Assembly (NCBI RefSeq): GCF_001659605.2
Contig: NC_035170.2
Coordinates: forward strand, 29,120,020-29,184,019
Direction: 5' to 3'
Length of the DNA stretch: 64,000 nucleotides
Origin: Manihot esculenta
Taxonomy: Eukaryota; Streptophyta; Magnoliopsida; Malpighiales; Euphorbiaceae
How positions within the stretch are numbered: position 1 is the first letter of the stretch; each line of letters opens with the position of its first letter. This document shows positions 24,490 through 36,465 of this stretch, in pieces. The position numbers and the translations under genes were made by a program. The notes beneath the pieces were generated by a model that worked only from the letters and a program-made list of their open reading frames with translations, made no database searches and was not told the DNA's origin.

Positions 24490-24794
24490 AAAAAAATTAT
24501 TATTCTTCAACAGCACTTCTTGCTAGTCAAACTAACATGGCTGATATTATTGGAAATCATAGACTCAATGTATGTAAAAAAATGTAAATTTGTGGTAGAG
24601 AAACTGAAGCCGGCTGATTGTGGACAAGGCAAAGTTGAGGCGAAAAGGAGAAGAAGAGTGTCAGATAGCAACATGCCTAGATAGCAAGTTTTGGGTTTCT
24701 TTCCTTGAAGTTTCTACGGACGATTAGGTGACGACTTCAATTTAGATATCATTTTCCAGGAAGAGTCCTGTTGGCTTGTCTAGCACGGCACTTG
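24490..24794 (+). promoter_or_regulatory. Shared upstream block (copy 1), fused to TNL2
   Basis: The block starts near ttcttcaacagcacttcttg, contains AAGCCGGCTGATTGTGGACA and ends at gcacggcacttg (24794). It recurs upstream of ankyrin copies C (46890-47180) and D (49310-49620), and in part before TNL3 (57025-57170). In the ankyrin copies the block continues ttgactttgaagtg; here it switches after 24794 into the TNL leader (ctctctttaacttcttc). TNL2 therefore carries an upstream region otherwise typical of the ankyrin genes. A regulatory function is inferred from position only. Confidence 0.6.
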
Positions 24795-24854
24795 CTCTCT
24801 TTAACTTCTTCAAGCTCAGTTGGAGTTACACAAGCATTCTTTCATCACTCATCT

Positions 24855-27800
24855 ATGGATGCTACTTCTTCAACCCCTCCTTGCAAATATGATGTTTTTA
24901 TTAGCTTTAGAGGCAAAGATATTCGTGTGGGTTTTCTCTCCCATCTCTTTGATGCTTTGCAGCGAAAACAAATCAATCTTTTCATGGATGAAGACCTTCG
25001 TAAAGGAGAAGAGATCTCACCTGCTCTCTTGGAAACAATTAAAGATTCTTATGTCTCAATTGTTGTTTTCTCTCAAAATTATGCAGATTCTCCATGGTGC
25101 TTGGATGAGCTTGTGAAGATACTTGAATGCAAGGGAAATTTAGAAGGATTAGTCCTACCAATTTTTTACAATGTAGATCCAACTGATGTTCAAGATCTCA
25201 TTGGGGATTTCGGCGAGGCATTTGCGGTTGCTAAGCATGGAGAAGAAGTCAAAGGTTGTTTAGACAAGGTGGATAAGTGGCGTCGTGCTCTGACGGCAAT
25301 AAGCAATTTATCAGGATGGGATTCACGGAAAATCAAGTAATTCTGTTGATTTTTTTACTATTCTTGTTTTTGTTTGCATGTATATGTAATCGTATATTAT
25401 CAATTTACTTAGAAGCGAGTCTAAGCCTCTAAGGGTGGTTTGCTTTGACTTACTAGCATTTGTTCTTCATATGTATTAGGTCTGAATCCAAACTAGTTGA
25501 GGAAATTGCCAATGATGTTTGGGAGAAATTAAGTCTCATCTCCTCAAGTGATTCTTACAATGACAACTTAGTTGGGATTGAATCACGTCTGAAGAAAGTG
25601 GAATCCTTGTTATGTATTGAATCAATAAATGATAGAAGAGTAATAGGAATTTGGGGGATGGGAGGTATTGGCAAGACAACTATTGCTGGTGAAGTATTTA
25701 ATCGAATTATGGATAAATTTGATGGACACTGTTTTGTTGTTAATGTCAGAGAGGAGGTGAGAAAACAAACACCTGTTGTTTTATTAGATAAAATCATTAA
25801 CCAATTGTTAGGAGAAAAGAATTTAAATGTAAGCACACCTCGGCTACCCCCTTTCATTAGGAGAAGACTTCAGAGTAAAAAGGTTGTCATTGTTTTTGAT
25901 GACGTGGATGATCCAAACCATCTAAAGCTTTTAGCAGGAGAGTGTGCTTTGTACCACAATGGTAGTAGAATCATTGTAACAAGCAGAGATAGACAAGTAC
26001 TTAAAAATGTTTGTTCGGAGGGATACAAATACAAGGTTGAAAAATTAACTGATGATGAAGCTCTTTGTCTCTTTAGCTTGTATACCTTCAAACAAAATCA
26101 TCCCAAGAAAGGATATGTGGAAATATCAAAGAAGTTGATAACATATGCTCAAGGTATTCCATTGGCTCTTGTAATTTTAGGCTCTAATTTGTATAATAAG
26201 GGGATTGAAGAATGGGAAAGTGAGTTGGAAAAATTGAAAGAAATTCCTGATATGAATATTCAGGCAGTTTTGAGAATAAGTTATGATGGACTAGAACGTC
26301 ATGAAAAGATCATATTTCTTGATATTGCATGTTTCCTTAAAGGCGAGCCTAAAGATCGTGTCGAAAGAATATTTGAAGGTTGTGGTTTCTTTCCAAGAAG
26401 AGCGATAAGCCGTTTAATTGATAAATCTCTCATAACTGTTTCAAATGGTAAGGTAGGCATGCATGACTTGCTACAACAAATGGGCAAGGATGTTGTTTGT
26501 GAGGAGTCCAAACAACTTGGGACACGCAGCAGGTTGTGGAAATATAAGGATATTTGTCATGTATTGACAAGAGACAAGGTATGGACCAAAAGAATTAATG
26601 TGCATATTCTTAATTATACATAGATATTATTTATATGCAGTTTTAAGAATTAAGTGCAGTGCCTATAATGTTTGTTGTTATTTTCTTAGGGAACTGAAAA
26701 TATTGAAGGCATATTACTTGATATGTCTGGAAATGGATATTTGGAGCTAAGTCCCACAGCTTTCATGAACATGTGCAATCTTAGATTTCTCAAATTCTTC
26801 AATGTTTCTACATCCAGACCAAGACGAGTGCTTCTACCTAGTGGCCTTGAATTTCTACCAAAGGAGCTAAGATATCATCATTGGGAAGGGTACCCTTTGA
26901 AATCCTTGCCAATAAATTTTTGCCCGAGAAATCTTGTAGAACTTCACATGCCACGGAGCAACCTCATCCAACTCTGGAATCAAGAGAAGGTTAGAGTTAT
27001 TATGCTGCTTTATAAAATTTAGCTACATTGTGCAGAGTTAATTAGCTTCTGCTAATTTTATTGACGTTTTGATTACAGGCTCTTGAAAGTTTGAAATTTT
27101 TAGACCTCAGCTACTCTTTTGAGTTAACTAAAGTTCCAGACTTGTCTAGTGCCCCAAATCTTGAGGTTTTATATTTGATAGCATGTAGAAACTTGATTGA
27201 GATTCCTAGCAGCATTGGCGAGTCTAAATGTCTAAAAGAAATTGATCTCAGATACTGCTCAAAACTGCATAGTATTCCACAAAGCATCTGCAATTTGAAA
27301 TCTCTTACACACCTTTATATCTCAGGCTGTTTGAATGTCAAAGCATTGCCAGAGAACATGGGGGATCTAGAATTGCTGAAGAACCTCTCTATATCTAGAA
27401 GTGGAATAAAAACATTACCATCCTCCATCAATCAATTGAGAAGATTGGAAAAGTTAACATGTTCGAGATGTGAAGGTTTTATATTGCCTCCTTTGACAGG
27501 TCTGTCCTGTGTAAGGAAAATTGATTTAAGTGACTGTGGTATATTAGAAATTCCCCAGAGTCTTTGGTTTTTAGTGTCATTGGAAGGCTTACTTTTAGGT
27601 GGAAACAATTTCAAGACGACACCTGCAAGCATTAAACATCTAACTGAGTTGAAGTGGCTTTCATTAAAAGGTTGCAAGAGACTTAAATGTTTACCAGAGC
27701 TTCCGTCATGCTTAGAAGAGTTAGATGCATCAGATTGCACATCTTTGGAATCTGCATCAACTTCATCCCTTTTCTTAGAACATGATGATGAAGAAGAAGA

Positions 27801-28526
27801 AAAACGACTTGAGTTTCGTAATTGCATCAATTTGGATAGGAACGTAAATGATAAAGTAATGGAGGATGTATTGAAGACGCATCTGTTAAAACGCAAGGTA
27901 TGCCTTACTTTCTCTGGTCTTACAAGAATCAACCCTCTTGAGTGTACAATTTTTGTTTATTATTATTAGATTTCATAACATAATTTATAATTTCCATGGT
28001 ACAGATTGTTAAGTTATACATAGCGGGGGCTGAAGTGCCTGAAACGATGAGATATAAGAACAAAAGTGGATCTTCTCTTTCATTCAGACTAGATCAGGCA
28101 AATTTGACTGGTTTTTCTTTATGTGCTGTTTTTGATCCAAAAAATTATTCTCATGATCGTATTATAGACATTAGTTGCATAGCTAACTTCGTCGGTAAAT
28201 CTGGACATAGCAGTCAAAATTTCGTTTTCGAGACCCTGGATTTTGTATCTGATCCCTTATATTCAGAACATGTGTTCCTTTGGAATGAACTGTTGGACAT
28301 GGAAGAGAGTTTCCTTGAAGCTTCCTTTCAATTCTGCATTTCCAGGCACACATCCAAGCCAACATATCGTGTGGATCGTGCTTACGATTCTATAATAATG
28401 TGTGGAGTGCATCCTATATTTCGAGAGGATCGTCTTTCCAGAGATAAAAAGAGAAGCAGAATTGAAGAAGATAAGGAAGATGAAAATTCTCTTCAAAGAT
28501 TGAAAAACAAGACATTCGCAGGATAA
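24855..28526 (+). CDS. TNL2: TIR-NB-ARC-LRR-C-JID immune receptor, five exons
   Basis: Predicted receptor of about 1073 residues. Exons: 24855-25336, 25480-26578, 26690-26989, 27079-27897, 28005-28526. The ATG at 24855 is conserved in all three paralogues. An upstream in-frame ATG (24831) or a start near 24771 would add a short, unconserved extension, so I did not use it. All key motifs are kept: TIR SPWCLDELV, P-loop GMGGIGKTT, kinase-2 VVIVFDDVDD, TSRDRQVL, GIPLAL and MHD. The LRR exon has the full 273 codons, including the six missing from TNL1. A 13-bp deletion in the last exon (after AAGAC, around 28511) shifts the frame and ends the protein at TFAG, removing the acidic tail. A 13.4-kb retrotransposon sits 0.7 kb downstream. 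Confidence 0.9.
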
Positions 28527-29235
28527 ATCATGAGGAACAGGAAGAGGAACTTTGTCTAGATGCGGACCATTGATCAAAGTGGGATCTACATGAAATTCAT
28601 TATAGTCAATTACTACTATGAAATTATTATCTATACACTAAAAATTCTCAAATGTATGGCAATAGACAAAGCAATACAAGCCATTAATTGCAAACCAAGA
28701 CAGTGTTGCTTTGCTTTTTGCATGAAAAACTACTACTCATCTACCTTCAAGGGATGAGATATGATCGACCCTGATTTCTTTTCTCTTAATTAGAATTTTC
28801 AAGTTAGACGTACTTTGAAAACTTGTAAAGGAGCATTTTATCCTATTTTCTTAGTGCAAAGTGAGTATATAAACTACTAGTCACAGTGGCAAGTAGAGCA
28901 CCTTAAGCACTTTTGCCTTCTGAGAGACTAGGAACTGAGAATGAGTAGTGCCAAAAATATCTCCAGGAGGTATTGGCCCTTAAAAGCAAACCCGATGCTC
29001 CTTCCAACTATAAGCAGCTGAAAGGCGAAAATTCCATTCCACCTGCACACAAACACATAGTCAAATAGGTTAATTAGTAGAATTTTAAAATTTCAAAAAA
29101 ATTAATATATTTTTTAAAATTAAAAATTAATTAATAAATTTACTCATAGCATAAGATCTAATTAGCATTTTTGTCTATTTTTTAATAATGTTTTATAATT
29201 TTCCATTAACAAATTTAGTTTAATTGAATTAGTTG
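28527..29235. other. TNL2 3' flank with a ~390-bp private insertion
   Basis: The flank matches TNL1 and TNL3 to about 28765, then carries about 390 bp (28766-29160) absent from both, and matches again up to the retrotransposon target site agttg (29231-29235). Within the insertion one + frame reads KYLQEVLALKSKPDAP and then NYKQLKGENSIPP, followed by a possible splice site. This looks like a captured exon, but I do not recognise the gene. Confidence 0.5.
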
Positions 29236-29747
29236 TGATGATCTGAGATCCAATAAAATAGGGTTTTACAAGAGGGTTTTGTCTTGAATCATAAACTTAA
29301 ACTTAAACTTTCTGGGGAGGGGACTCCGCTTTTATTCTTTTCGCCTTGCTTGGTGGTGACGTATAACAGCCTCCTCATGAGTGGGCCACACGTCTCTGCC
29401 ATACAGATTCGAGCGTACGAGAGTATCAGGCGCCTGCTCCATGCGTAACGGCCTCTGATTCTCCCTGTGCGTACATTTGAGCGGATCTGCCAGGCTGTCC
29501 CGTGAATATCCTTCTTGATCCTAGGCTGGGCCAAGAGTTGGACTGGACGATGGGCCCGAGAGGAAGGGATTTGCTTAGGAGATTGCTCGGACTGGGCCGA
29601 TCTGAGTGAGGGAACTTGGTCGAGCCCGGCCTCGAAGGTTGAACGAGCCGGGCTTACTCCGCATACCAGGTGTGTGGGCCTTCGCTCTTTGGGCTTTTCA
29701 TGGTGGACTAGGCCCTTTGTAGAGGTAGAAAAATCCAGAGGTCATCA
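29236..29747 (-). repeat. 3' LTR of the Tat element
   Basis: TGATGATCTGAG at 29236 to GGTCATCA at 29747 (+ strand), 512 bp, paired with 42132-42637. On the minus strand a polypurine tract (GAAGGGGCAAT) precedes it at 29748-29758. Confidence 0.95.
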
Positions 29748-31640
29748 ATTGCCCCTTCACCTTCTCGGCAGTTATTGCTCCGACTGACGAGGGGGTGAAT
29801 ATCAAGAACCATTATGACCGCGCCTGTTCGTGTACAACTGTCTTTATAACACCCTTTCGTCTTGTTGCTACTTTTCAGTTTTTGAATCTGATCTGCCTTT
29901 TTCCCTTTCCGGCTTTCCATTATTTTTAGTGTTCTGCTATCTTTGCTTTCCTGCCATTATCGTCTGGACATGCTTTTTCTTTCCTTTTCCATGAATAGCT
30001 TTTAAGGCTCCTGACGTTGTGGGCTGGGAGCCTGGTACTGCCTATCCTGCACAAAAATTCAAACTTTCGGATATATACATTAGCGTTACCTCTTCTTGAT
30101 TCTCAGGTATCCTGTTGGGACGAGGGAGCTTTTTCTTTCGGATTTATCTGTCAAGATGAGAATTTTACATCCGCAGAGGATCTGTCAAACGCCTTCTTCA
30201 AATAGATTGAAGTGATCCTGAGGTTTTATTGCTTTGTTGCCCTAGAGGTTTGCTTCTATCCTGCTTTCATTGTCTTGATAAAAGGTTATTTTGGCTTATC
30301 TCTGTTTTGAGGCTTTTCTTGCAGTATCTGAAACGAAAATGAGTCAGTTTCATCCTTCTGGAAATTTGGTATTACCTCTAGGGAGTCTGAACGTGGTTTT
30401 GGAGGTCTTCCTGGTAGTGCGGTCGATGGGTGGGACCACTTGGCAGGTCGTTGAAACTATCTTACTTGGGTCGTCTGGCTGGCCTCCTCCACCAGTTATT
30501 ATCCGAGCTCCAAGGAGGTTCTGGACTGCTGAGAGGTCTGTTCTAACTTTGCCTTCTTTCGAGAAGAACAAGGAAATTTCTTCGAGGCCCCAGTTGTCTT
30601 CTTTTGATATAAATGGAAGTGGTGAAAATGATCAGCTTATGATTCCCTTTAGTGTGGAGTACTTACATTATGAGAGACTGAGATCTGCTGCACTCAGTCA
30701 AGCTTCCGTCGATACCTCCGAATATATGTTCTGCGATCTTTCCGAAGCCGTGGCCCGAGGACTTATGCGTGCTATACGAACAGCATATAATATCCGAGCT
30801 CGTTCGTATGTATCGTGAATCACACTTGGGCAACAGGCTACCGGCCTATAGGAGAACAGTGAGAAATGCTTATGGGAATCAACTCGTTCAGTTCTCCTAT
30901 AATAACGAGGCAGAGCTCAGCCGATATACAGAGCTCGTCTTCCGTACTACGAGAAATCCTTCGAATCGAAGACTAAACTAGTAGAGTAGGTGATAATGAT
31001 GTAATCGTAGATGATGATGTATTTAGGCACGTAAATCTTCGATTATATGTCTTCTTTGGATGCTATGTCTGTAATGTAAGCAGTCGTAACACACTGTAAT
31101 GAGACTTATGCTTTCCCTTCATATCTGAGCTGTTCTTTCTTTATCCTGAATGAAGTACTTGAAACTATTTGCTTGGTGATTTTCCCTGAAGGATTCCCTG
31201 TACTGTTGCTTCTTAGTTGATCTGAATTAAAACCTATTCGGCCGACTGATCTTTCGGTCTACTTTTCCGATCTGGAATAACCGACCTGTGGGCTCTGTCC
31301 TTACTCAATGGATTGAGTTCTGAGTTCTCTTAACCAACTGGGCTTTTGTTCTACTTTTTCCGAACTGGAATAACCGACCCGTGAGCTCTGTCCTTACTCA
31401 ATGGATTGAACTCTGAGATCGCAACTTTGCGTGATTCCGAGGTACCCTTGTTGTTTCATTCTGATCTCATATCTATCATTAAATAGCGATAGGCCAAATC
31501 TTACATCTTTTTAAGTGATGAGCAGGTCTGACCTTTATCACGCTCCCATCTGCTTGTATCTCTGAGTCTTTTCACTCCTTGCTTTTTATTTCCTCGGTAC
31601 TTACCGTAGAGATGGTGAAATTGTACATCTTGCAGGTTAA
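29748..31640 (+). pseudogene. Decayed duplicate of the antisense cassette
   Basis: The sequence just inside the 3' LTR (29748-29880) resembles 31793-31910, upstream of the main antisense gene. Further in, an acceptor-like cttttcttgcag (30313-30324) leads into SETKMSQFHPSGNLVLP, which parallels SEVKMDEIKFPKNLVLS at the second exon of the main gene (32821 on). The ORF from the ATG at 30339 runs to 30818 (160 codons including stop) with PPPPVIIRAPRRF, and a second frame reaches 30981. I do not recognise a domain beyond this resemblance. It reads as an older, partly rearranged copy of the antisense unit. The remainder (31000-31640) holds no gene I can support. Confidence 0.45.
31250..31415. repeat. 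Two-copy tandem repeat, ~85-90 bp
   Basis: The string GGAATAACCGACC followed by GTCCTTACTCAATGGATTGA occurs twice, about 87 bases apart, with few changes. It lies between the two antisense cassettes. Confidence 0.75.
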
Positions 31641-31795
31641 GTCGTCTTGACTGGGAAGATCTGGTGGAGCTCGGTCTTTAAGATTTGGACAAGTTGGGCT
31701 TTGCATTGTATACGGCGCATGGGCTTTTTCATAATGGGCTATCACTATGGATCTGGCCTTTTGTAGGGGTAGAGAAGCCTAGCGGTCATCCCTTT
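31640..31795. repeat. Relic of an LTR end inside the Tat element
   Basis: The stretch ending AGAGAAGCCTAGCGGTCATC followed by CCTTTGCCCCTTTT resembles the 3' LTR boundary at 29710-29760 (GTAGAGGTAGAAAAATCCAG, GGTCATCA, TTGCCCCTTC). It appears to be an ancient LTR terminus plus polypurine tract. This supports the view that the 3' part of the element was duplicated, with the newer LTR lying outside an older one. Confidence 0.5.
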
Positions 31796-32038
31796 GCCCC
31801 TTTTACCCTCTCGCCGGTTATTACCTAACCGTTGAGGGGGTAAACTTCGAGAGCATTTAATGATCGCGCCGCTCCAAGACAAAACTGTTCAGATCAACGT
31901 TCCGTCTCATTATTGCCTTTCATTTCGAATTCTTTTCGTCTTCTGAAGAAATTAAACCTCTTCTGCTCTCTGCTCTCCTGCGACTCTTTATGCTTTCTTC
32001 ATCCTATTGCGTTTTCAGGTACGCTTCTTTGTTCTCCC

Positions 32039-35000
32039 ATGGCGGGTCCAAAGCTCCCCGATGTCACCAATCTTAGGTCACATATTACTTCCTCCACCAT
32101 AACTAATCACATTCCTCGAAGGCTTTTAGATACTCCGCTTTATCTTATTCGGGCTCCTTTTGAAAACGAGAGGATAGTCCTCCCAAATCCTCCTCCTCCT
32201 GGTTTGTTTGATCCCCAAAGGGGTCGCTGCATAGTGTTCTTTCTTAAGCAGAGGGAATTCGGTCTACCGTTTCCTTTTACTCCTTTCTTTATCGAGGTTT
32301 TCGAGTATTTCGGGGTAACCCCTCGGATGTTGACCCCAAATTCTGTTTTGTTCCTGTCCTGTTTTGAGTCTGTCTGCCTGAGTTGGGGTTTTACACCCAC
32401 GGCGTGTCTGTTCGCCACTCTTTTCCGTCTGATTAAGACGGTTCATAATTTTTACTATCTTGCTCCCCGTAGTGGGTTGTCCCTTTTCACGGGCTATAAA
32501 GATTCCATAAAGGGATGAGTAGAGCATTTCCTTGTGGCGGAGCTAAAATTAGAGTCCGCTCGATCCTGGGAAGTGGATCTAAGTTGGGAGGAGGTCCACC
32601 CGGGTTGCAACGAGCTGCTCCGATTGAGCCTTATTGAGCAGGTGGGGTTACTTCGACTGACTTCTGTTGAAATGAAGTATGACGTCGAGAAATGTATGTT
32701 TGCGTCTAACCTTAGGGATATCCGGGACACGGGTATATCGCCTTATTCAACAGCTCTGTTTTTCTTTATATGCGATGTCAAGGAGTGTGCTAACTCTTCA
32801 TGATTTTGTGCTTTTTGCAGCTTCTGAAGTAAAAATGGATGAGATCAAGTTCCCGAAGAACCTGGTTTTGTCCCGGGAGAACATGCACGCGATTTTCGAT
32901 GCCTTTCGAGCTGGGCGTCCAGTGCCGGAGGTTGCTGCAGAGGTGGTTCAGGTTGCCCCTTCCAAGAAAGTTAGTCGACCTCCTGTCAAGGCTTCCTCTC
33001 GTGATCCTAAACCGAGAGCCCGCAGCTCCAAATCATCTAAGTTGCCCAGTCGCGGCAAGTCGGCTTTGACCATTAAGCCTATTGAAGAGTCTAAGTCTGC
33101 TCAAGCTTCTTCAGCGGAGGTGAGGGAAACCCCTCTTGCCATTGTGGAGCAGACCGGGGTCAACGAGCCGGCGGATTTGGATCTCGCCCGTTCTTCCAAA
33201 GAGATATCAGGGGAAAAATTCAAGTCCCCCGTTACTGAGGATAAAGAGGCCTCTGGGGAAGGGATGGAGATCATCCTTATAGAGGACCAAGTTCCAGAGA
33301 TTTCAGCCCAAGATGCCCCTGCTTCTGTGAGGTCTGGGTCTGAAAGACCTGAAGGCGTCCCACCCAAGACTGGGGACAAACGCTCAGCCCTTCCTGAGAT
33401 GTCTGCTACTCTTCCAGCTCGGAAGAAATCCAGGGCTGCCGAGGGAGCTTCTCCAGCTCTCCCTCCTATTGGGAAGGAGAAAGATGTTCCTGTTGTGTCT
33501 TCCCTGGGCAGCAATATTCTGAACGCAGCGGATATCACTTCTCAATCTTCGGCCAGTGCTGTCGCCGAGCTTTTTAGAGAGCGAATGTTTGGTGGAATGA
33601 CAGAGGTCTCGGATCCACGTCTTCTTGCCCTTACGGGTCTCTTGGCCAGTTCTACCAGGGAACTAGCGTCCTTCCAATCCCGTTCTCGTGAGGAGCTGGG
33701 ATCTACAATTAGGGAGATGCTCCTGATGGTAAATTATTTTTCAATTTCTCTTTTGATTTCTTTTATTTCTTTTTCCTGACGTTTGTTCCTCCGTGTTAGG
33801 TGACGGGCCTCCTCATGGAGGTGGACGTTCGTGACCGTTCCTTCCGGGAATCAGTGGACCGCCAGATTGAGGAGGCGCGTCTGGAGGAAAACTTATCTGC
33901 AACCAGTGACGCGAGGGGCAATCTTGGTGCTGCTCGGGAGCGTATCCAGTCCCTCCAGATGGAGTTGCACTCTGCGCTGGATGCTTTTAAAAAAGCTGAG
34001 GAGAAGGCGATTAAGACAGCAGAGCATACCAAGTCCTTAGAAGCAGAGCTGTCTCATACTCGCGGGGTCCTCAAGGAGTCTGATGAGAGGGCAGCTGCTG
34101 TGGAGGTTCGTTGTACGGAGGTTTTAAAGCAGCTGGCTTCTGCGACATAGGCCCTTAGAGAGAAAGATGAGGCCGTGAGTCAGAGAGCTGAGATTCAGCG
34201 TCAATATGAGGCCTTAAAGGCTGAATCCGAAAGACTTCGTGTTCGCCTGAATGAGGTGGATGCTCAGAAGGAAAAGGCCCTATCTCGGGTGAAGGTCCTT
34301 GAGCAGGAGTTGAGTACAAGCTCTGAACGTATTAGAGACCTGGCTTCATCAGCTGAGGAATTCAATCTTCGCCATCAGCATCTTAATTATGAAGTTAGGA
34401 CTTTGAAGCGTAAATGTTCGGCCCTGCTCAAGGTAGTAGAACATGTTGAAGACAGGGCCTGGCTAGAGCGCGAAAAATGCATAACGGAAGTTCAGGAGTC
34501 GGAAGAGCTGAAAAGAAAGATTGAGCAGGCCTGTGAAGTTCACCTTCAGGACTACAAAGATTCTCCTGAATTGAAGGCATTTATAGCTGAGGCCTGTGAG
34601 GCACGTCTTGACGAATATAAAGCCTCTGCAGACCTGAAGGCTCTTATTCTTCACAAAGCCTTCCGCATGTATGCAACTGGTTACAACCGCGGTATAAGAG
34701 AGGCTAGACACGCTTCTGATACTCCTTTAGCAGAGCTTCGTATGAGAGAAGTGGACTCTGATGGTGAGTCGGTGTTGTATGGAGAAGATGACTTCCCCAT
34801 GCCCCGAGGGGACTGCCGCGTTGGAGGTACGTCGGCTGTATCTTCTTCCGAAGAAGAATCTAAGTCGGATGAGGAGGATGCGGGAGCCTTTGAGTCTGAA
34901 GAGGGCGACCCCAAACCTACTGGAGAGGACCTCGATCCAGGGTTGGAGATTGCCCCTTTTGCGGATACTGGGAAATCTGATCCAAAGGATCCCGGGCCTT

Positions 35001-35101
35001 CTTCAGATAGGGTTGTAAATAGACATAGTGTAAGTGAGGATGTAATTACAACCGCAAGTCCCTTAAGAACTATTTTTCCTTCTTCCTCATCCAAGGAGTA
35101 A
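32039..35101 (+). pseudogene. Antisense gene of the Tat element: gypsy-transposon-domain protein with coiled coil
   Basis: Opposite in direction to gag-pol. Predicted exons are 32039-32732, 32821-33728 and 33800-35101, joined by GT..AG introns in consistent phase, giving about 967 codons. Exon 1 carries a region I assign to the 'putative gypsy type transposon' (Transposase_28) family: PFTPFFIEVFEYFGVTPRML and then FTPTACLFATLFRL. Exon 2 is a Ser/Pro/Lys-rich linker. Exon 3 is a long coiled coil (ELSHTRGVLKESDERAAAVE) with an acidic tail. Two in-frame stops break it: TGA at 32516-32518, and TAG at 34148-34150 where a Gln codon would fit. Such antisense ORFs are known from Tat/Retand-type elements; their function is unknown. 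Confidence 0.75.
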
Positions 35102-35677
35102 GCTGTAATAACTACTTATTTTAATGAAACTTCGATTCCTATTTTCTTGAACTATGCTTCTTTTTCATTTTCTTTAGCATATATCTGTACTTGTAACATT
35201 CACACTGCCTACTCTTATTCGTAAGCTTTCTCTGGGCTAACCTAGCTTTTCATTATGAGCTCGGTTTTCAGCTAATATTCTGAGGGATCAAATCTCATAT
35301 CTTTTAATGGTGACTAATCATGTCTGCTTTTTAGTCTTTTCCTGATTGCAAGTCCGGATGTCTGTTCCAGACAGACTGGTTTGAGCTTTGAGTATAGCTC
35401 TTTCGCCTTCATCTGTCCTCCTGTACGTTTCTTCGTTTTTCAAGCATTTTTATGGAGGGAGTTCGGTTCCCTATTGTTTCCTTATTACTTAGCCGTATTC
35501 TTCTTGAGCGTTTCAGGGCATATGCCTACCCGAGCTGGGGGCTCGGCAGTTTGCTTCTTTATTCCGGCTTTTAGCGCCAGTAGTTACTTCGAGGTCGGCT
35601 CTTTCTTAGATATTACGCCTCGAGCCTCTTTTTGTGAGGTCGGCTCTTTCACCGACCGTTTTTGTTTTTTCCCGAGA
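35102..35677. other. Spacer between antisense gene and tandem repeats
   Basis: No gene supported. It includes an imperfect GAGGTCGGCTCTTTC pair (35590-35655) that leads into the 155-bp array. Confidence 0.5.
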
Positions 35678-36205
35678 GTTCTAGGGGATCCTAGTCTTCT
35701 TTGTATTTTCGAGATGACCTTGGGGCCTCGCCGGTTATTTTTTGTTCCAGGATATCTTACGGGATCCTGGCCGTTTTGTTCCGGGGTGACCTCGGGGCCC
35801 CGCCGGCTATTTTTTGCTTTGTTTTCCCGGGAGTTCTAGGGGATCCCGGTCTTCTTTGTATTTCCGAGATGACCTCGGGGCCTCGCCTGTTATTTTTTGT
35901 TCCAGGAGATCTTACGGGATCCTGGTCGTTTTGTTCCGGGGTGACCTCGAGGCCCCGCCGGCTATTTTTTGCTTTGCTTTCCCAGGAGTTCTAGGGGATC
36001 CCGGTCTTCTTTGTATTTTCGGGATGACCTCGGGGCCTCGCCGGTTATTTTTTGTTCCAGGAGATCTTACGGGATCCTGGTTGTTTTGTTCCGGGGTGAC
36101 CTCGGGGCCCCGCCGGCTATTTTTTGCTTTATTTTTCCGGGAGTTCTAGGGGATCCCGGTCTTCTTCGTATTTCCGGGATGACCTCGGGGCCTCGCCGGT
36201 TATTT
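35678..36205. repeat. 155-bp tandem repeat array in the Tat element
   Basis: The phrase GTTCTAGGGGATCC starts at 35678, 35833, 35988 and 36143, an exact 155-bp period, giving three full copies and a partial fourth. Each unit contains GACCTCGGGGCC twice, in two half-repeats. Long frames over this region are repeat artefacts. Tandem arrays between pol and the 3' LTR are a known feature of Tat/Ogre-type elements and can seed satellite DNA. Confidence 0.95.
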
Positions 36206-36465
36206 TCTCTTGTTCTATTAGGAGGTCTGGCATAAGGTTCAGGCTCTTTGGCCTTACTGTCGCTTCGTCGTCTCAGCTGGTTTTGTGCCTAACTGAGGTC
36301 TTGTTCTGCTAGGGGATTTTTCTGAGCCCTGCTCTTTCTTTTTCATGGGGGAATATTATTCAAGATAGTAAATATAGTCTCATTGTGTGAACAACAGTCT
36401 CTTCGTGTAAATAATTTACTTCATTCATATTTGTTCAGAATAAACTGACTTTCTTTACAAATATA

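Noticed and set aside
24771..24854. N-terminal extension of TNL2 (28 residues, possible targeting signal)
   Set aside because: The conserved start in all three paralogues is the MDATSS methionine; the extension falls at the promoter joint and is not shared.
35381..36312. Series of overlapping + strand ORFs of ~60-150 residues with repeated GDLG and FCFVFPG-like words
   Set aside because: They follow the 155-bp tandem repeat (not a multiple of 3, so each unit shifts frame); no domain.
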